Source of the DNA: Manis javanica
Lineage: Eukaryota; Chordata; Mammalia; Pholidota; Manidae
Direction: 5' to 3'
DNA length: 64,000 bases
Assembly (NCBI RefSeq): GCF_040802235.1
Contig: NC_133161.1
Span: 12,851,001 to 12,915,000 of the forward strand
Shown: piece by piece, positions 60,140 through 64,000 of the stretch
Position numbering within the stretch: position 1 is the first letter of the stretch
Layout: every line of letters starts with the position of its first letter
Program-made: the position numbers and the translations under genes
Notes under the pieces: model-generated
The model's database searches: none
Seen by the model: only the letters and a program-made list of their open reading frames with translations
Told to the model about the DNA's origin: nothing

Positions 60140-61060
60140 GAAAGACAACTGGAGTCAGCGCGGGGCAGGGGGAGTCGCAGCCACTTGCGAGCATCCAGCT
60201 AAGATCTCCGCCCTGGCTGAGCCCCCGCACCAATAAATGCCCGGCTCCGGGGACACGGGGAATGCTACTCGGTGGTCCCCGGCGCAGGAAGGGTTAAGCC
60301 ACCCTCTCCCCACCCCCAAAAAGGCGCGGGTAGAGTCCGGCAGAAGGTCCTGTTTACGGGAGCTGCCCGGGTCCGCGCGGCCCTGGGAGGCGTTGCCTTG
60401 GCGACGAGCCGGGCGCCCGCCAGCTGCGGATGAGCTCACCGCGCGGGCCGGGCGGGGCGGCGGTGGGGGGCGGCGGCGCCCGCCCAGCAGCCTGCACTCG
60501 CTCGCAGCGGCGGCCGGGCGGCGGGACGCGAGCGCGGAGGCCCGGCCCAGCCCAGAGCGGGGGGCTGCGGGCCATGGCGCCCCCGGCCCCAGCCGCCCGC
60601 CGCCCCCGCTCGCCCGGGCGTCCCCGAGCTGCACCTGGGAGCCCGCGGAGCCGCGGCCCGAGAGGTAGGGCCAGGGGACCGGGGAGCAAACGCGCGCGCG
60701 CACCGCGGAGGGGACATACGGGGGGACAGAGGAGGGGACGCGCTGGGGAACAGGGAGGAGACGGCTGGAACTGCCCCAACCCGGAGCTGGGAAGTGGCTC
60801 TTTGCAGACCCGTCTGGGTTTCCTGTGTGCGGACGTGGAGACCCAGGCACTTCAGCCCGACCTGCGAGACTTCAGCGGAGTGCTGTCCAGGCGACCTCCC
60901 GGAGGCTCGGATGACTTCCATGGCCGAGCCGGGACGCCATCGTCCCACGCCTCGGAAACCAAAAACTGGGCCGACCCCCGCCCTGCGCCCTGCTGGGTCC
61001 CAGGGGGCGTGAGAGAGGGACGCGCGTGCGCGTGCAGGGAAAGAACCCAGAGGGGGTTAG
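60140..61060. promoter_or_regulatory. Second CpG island, possible alternative DENND2A promoter
   Basis: CpG-dense block peaking at 60360-60720. On the + strand a stretch ends CGAGAG/gtaggg (donor at 60665), suggesting a first exon finishing at 60664. A short ATG frame in it (60574, MAPPAPAARRPRSP) is composition-driven and not supported as protein. The assignment to DENND2A rests only on expected gene order. Confidence 0.55.
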
Positions 61061-64000
61061 CAGCCAGCCGGCGTCACTGTGGTCAGAATTTGTAGTCTTG
61101 GGAAAGCAGGAAGGTAAGGCTATTCTTATTTCTTCCACTTACCCCCGAAGGATGAAGCTGGGAACAGACGGATCCCAGGGGAGTCCTCTAACACAGGATA
61201 TAATGCTAGTTAGGAGAGCCGCAGAAAACTGGATTCAAACCGCCTAGGAGACCCGGGGGGTTCGCTGGGCAGTGCACTCTGGGGCATGGGCTGGGTGCAA
61301 GGGAAAGGCCCACACTACTTTAACCCGCTGGCGCTGGGGAAGGAGCAAGCCCACTCTACTTCTGGTGGCTGTTGAAACATGCTTCAGGATGGCTTCTCCA
61401 GTGCCCTAAATGACACTGGCACCAATGGCCTGGCAGTAGGGTTGTAATCGGCAGTAGTTTTGTTACTAAACTCTCACACCTTCAGTGGTTGTTACATAAA
61501 AGAAAAGAACAAGATCTTTTCATTCGGCTTGTGTCAGCAAGTAACAAACACACCAATGTGGAGTTGAAAGCCTTTGGGGTGGGCCGCTTAGATAGGACAG
61601 AACTCTGTGAGAAGTCAAGGGCAAACAGCGGCTGTGCAGGGGGAACGGTAGGCAAAAGACTGGCAGAGAGGCTGACTTTCAACCCTTTTATTCTGAAAGA
61701 TCTGAAGCCTGCCTGTGTCGTGCTAGGTGTTAGGGACACAGTAACGAATAAGGTCTCTACCTTTCTTCTAGGAACTCACCATCCTACTTGGATAGTCAAA
61801 CAAAAAATTTAAACCAGCCCTGGCCTGCCTGGCCCTAGGTGCTGCATGACTAGGGAAACCCAGAGCAAGGCCACCCAGTTCAGGGGAGGCCCACAGAGCA
61901 GGCAAGGCAGGGGCTGGGCCCTGAAAACCTCTTCTCCAGGAAAACAAAGCAAAGAAGGTTGTTGCAGGCTCCAAGTCAACCAAGAGGGAGGGAGGAGGAC
62001 AGGCGTCGATGGGGAGAATTCATGGCTGCAGTGTACCCCCTCAGGGAAGGAGGCCCTAGCTGAAGGAGGAGTGGTGGGAACTGCTCGGTATCTTACAGAG
62101 CTCGGCCTGGCTGTCCGGTGGAGGCCTGGACAATGAGACCAAGACCTTGCAGCACCCAGGCCAGAACTACTGATGATGGCGGTGCTGAGGTGGGAAGCAA
62201 AGGTCCAAGAGATAAGGAGGTAGGGCCTATCGACAGGCTTGGGCACAGGAGAGAGAGAATAAAACTAAGTGCAGAAAAGCTCAGGAGAAAACAAAGCAAA
62301 AGGAATGGATGTTTTGAGTGGCCTGAATTTAGCAGATTACAACACTTGGACAATGAATTTGGCTCTAAATATTCTGGCAGTTTAGAGACAAAGATACACT
62401 GGATTGCATAGTTTTGGTTTTTGGACAACAGAAAGCATGCGAATTAATTTTCAGAACAAGTTTTTTTCCTGGAACTGAACCCAACTGGGACTTTGTCGTG
62501 TGGAACTTTGTGTAAGGACTAAAGGTGACATAGAAAAAAATCTTCACTATTGGTGTTACAAAAGACAAGAAGATAAAATTCAAAATGACTCTCTTCCTAT
62601 ACCATTTTCTGTTATGTTATGACTTGGGAATGCGCTGCATCTCTGGGGGGTGGCTGAGTGTCAGCTCAGGCTTTTGGGTAATCCTGGTCCCGGCAGCTAG
62701 CGCCAGGGACTCTTAGAGCGAGGAGCCCATGGTCTCTCCAGGGTAGAAAGAGGGGACACCTGTTTTAATGAATATAGAGAGATGCTTCCACCTTGAAGAG
62801 GGAAGCAGGCCTGTCACAGTGTGGCTAATAGGCAGGTGGGTTGGGACGCTAGTCTGGAAAAGGGGCCAGGGACAGCAGAGTGCGATGGGAAGGTCAGCAA
62901 GCAGAAATCCTGACCAGAGGAACAGTCATGGAGCATTTGAAGATTCTGGTCAGATGGGCGAGTCCATGTCCTTGAGTGGGCCAGCTCCTCCTGCCCTCAG
63001 ACCTCGTGGTAGGCCTGCTTCTCAGGGATGGGGAAGGGGGGTTCTCGGGAGACCAGAGATCCACGCCAAGTGAGTCCAGGCAGGGTGGGAATTTTGTTTG
63101 CTGCAACACAAGGAATGCTGCCTGTGAAAAGGGAGTGCTAGCTGGGAGGCTCTGCAGACTCCTGGCCCTGCCCTGCCCTTTGGCTTCTGCAGAGGGGACA
63201 GAATCTGCAGAATCTGTGTCAGTGCACTCCTAATGTGCCCTCTAAAGCTTAAGCCAATTTCTGCCAAATACAGACGTCTTAAAATTAAATAGGTCTGAGC
63301 TTCTACTCCTCCCCCACCCCATCACATTTCTTCACATTTTTAAAGTAGGGGTACACATTAGAAAACACATTTAAATGCCCTGAGGGGGCAGTTTTTAAAA
63401 CAACTGATGGCTGGGACCCACCCTACACTGATTACTTAAATCAAAATCTTTGGGCCCGGGATATCAGTGTTTTTTAAAGGTCCTGGGTGATTTAAAGTGC
63501 AGCCAAGGTTGAGAGTAGCTGCTTTAACAGCCACCTAGAGGGCTCATTACAGCAAGGAAGAGGAACCTCAGATTCCAAAAGCGAGGACCCCATAGAATTT
63601 TAAATTAGAAAACTTATTACTCCTAATGAAATCAACTGGCCTTCAACATCAAGATCTAAAGCCATCTTGGACAGATACAGATACGGGGCTAATAACGAAC
63701 ACCCATATGTGAAGCTTCTGTGTGTGCAAAGTATTCTTCTGAGCAGAAATTCTAAACACGTAATTACAAGGCTCCTGCAGTTAGATCCATCTGGTCTAAT
63801 ACAACTGTATGCAGGCAGCACTTTAGCCAAAACTGAAAAGCTTCAGCACCTTTCTGTTTGCCTGGAACCCAAGTAGATCTACCTTTCTTCAGTGCTGAGC
63901 CTCTGAGCTCTGGGGTCTTTCTACTTGACTCCTGATAGTCAGATGTTATTAGTTCTTAGATCCCTGTCTTCTGGATTGGAAAGCTGGGAGAAGTCATTTA
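61061..64000. other. Non-coding end of the window
   Basis: No exon recognised. It contains an L2-like remnant near 61715-61795 ('gtgctaggtgttagggacac', 'aggaactcaccatcctactt') and a MER5-like piece (63385-63525). If DENND2A lies on the + strand this is probably its first intron. Confidence 0.6.
63385..63525 (+). repeat. MER5-like fragment
   Basis: 'ctgatggctgggacccaccc', 'cccgggatatcagtgttttt' and 'gccaaggttgagagtagctg' match the right part of MER5. Confidence 0.6.

Larger units (their letters stand above)
52331..60140. other. Non-coding stretch between the two CpG islands
   Basis: Expected to be DENND2A first intron or its upstream flank. It holds an L2-like piece (52555-52830), a MIR (53650-53860), a MER5-like piece (54000-54150), a MIR (58180-58330) and an L2 (59740-59950). 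54150-58180 is GC-rich unique DNA; its overlapping open frames on both strands show no recognisable protein. Confidence 0.7.

Noticed and set aside
60155-61095. Open frames up to 231 codons in the second CpG island
   Set aside because: Same composition effect; no conserved motif.

Overview
The window is ordinary nuclear DNA from a placental mammal. The genes are split by GT-AG introns, the intergenic DNA is full of old MIR, L2, MER5-like and L1 repeats, and the three readable genes match mammalian BRAF, NDUFB2 and ADCK2. Gene order is that of human 7q34 read in reverse: BRAF (+), NDUFB2 (-), ADCK2 (-), then a CpG island where DENND2A (+) is expected to start. I saw no Alu, B1/B2, CAN, bovine or equine SINE in 64 kb, and one fairly young L1. 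This argues against primates, rodents, carnivores and ruminants. A xenarthran such as a sloth, or another lineage with few SINEs, is a guess only.

Layout. 1-3160: 3' part of a dead L1 in a BRAF intron. 5477-5611 and 9006-9179: the last two coding exons of reference BRAF (kinase C-lobe and tail). 14268-14290 followed by about 7 kb of 3'UTR to about 21345: an alternative BRAF last exon that gives the GEFAAFK C-terminus of the X1 isoform. 21350-25490: repeat-rich spacer. 25495-32411 (-): NDUFB2, a small membrane subunit of mitochondrial complex I, in three coding exons plus a predicted non-coding fourth exon, with a CpG-rich promoter carrying ETS, GC-box and ZNF143-type motifs. 32500-36890: spacer with a processed RPS25 pseudogene and an LTR fragment. 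36896-51343 (-): ADCK2 (COQ8-like mitochondrial atypical kinase); all eight coding exons can be joined in frame to 627 residues. 51480-52330: CpG island, probably the shared ADCK2/DENND2A promoter. 52330-60140: non-coding, repeats. 60140-61060: a second CpG island. 61060-64000: non-coding.

The genes are neighbours rather than a pathway, though NDUFB2 and ADCK2 both act in mitochondria (complex I; coenzyme Q and lipid metabolism). I found no CRISPR array, operon, tRNA, rRNA or novel gene system. The most interesting points are at the 3' end of BRAF. The alternative last exon is intact. The short reference 3' end has no AATAAA or ATTAAA for about 1.7 kb. A 30-bp nearly perfect inverted repeat lies 114 nt after the reference stop codon.
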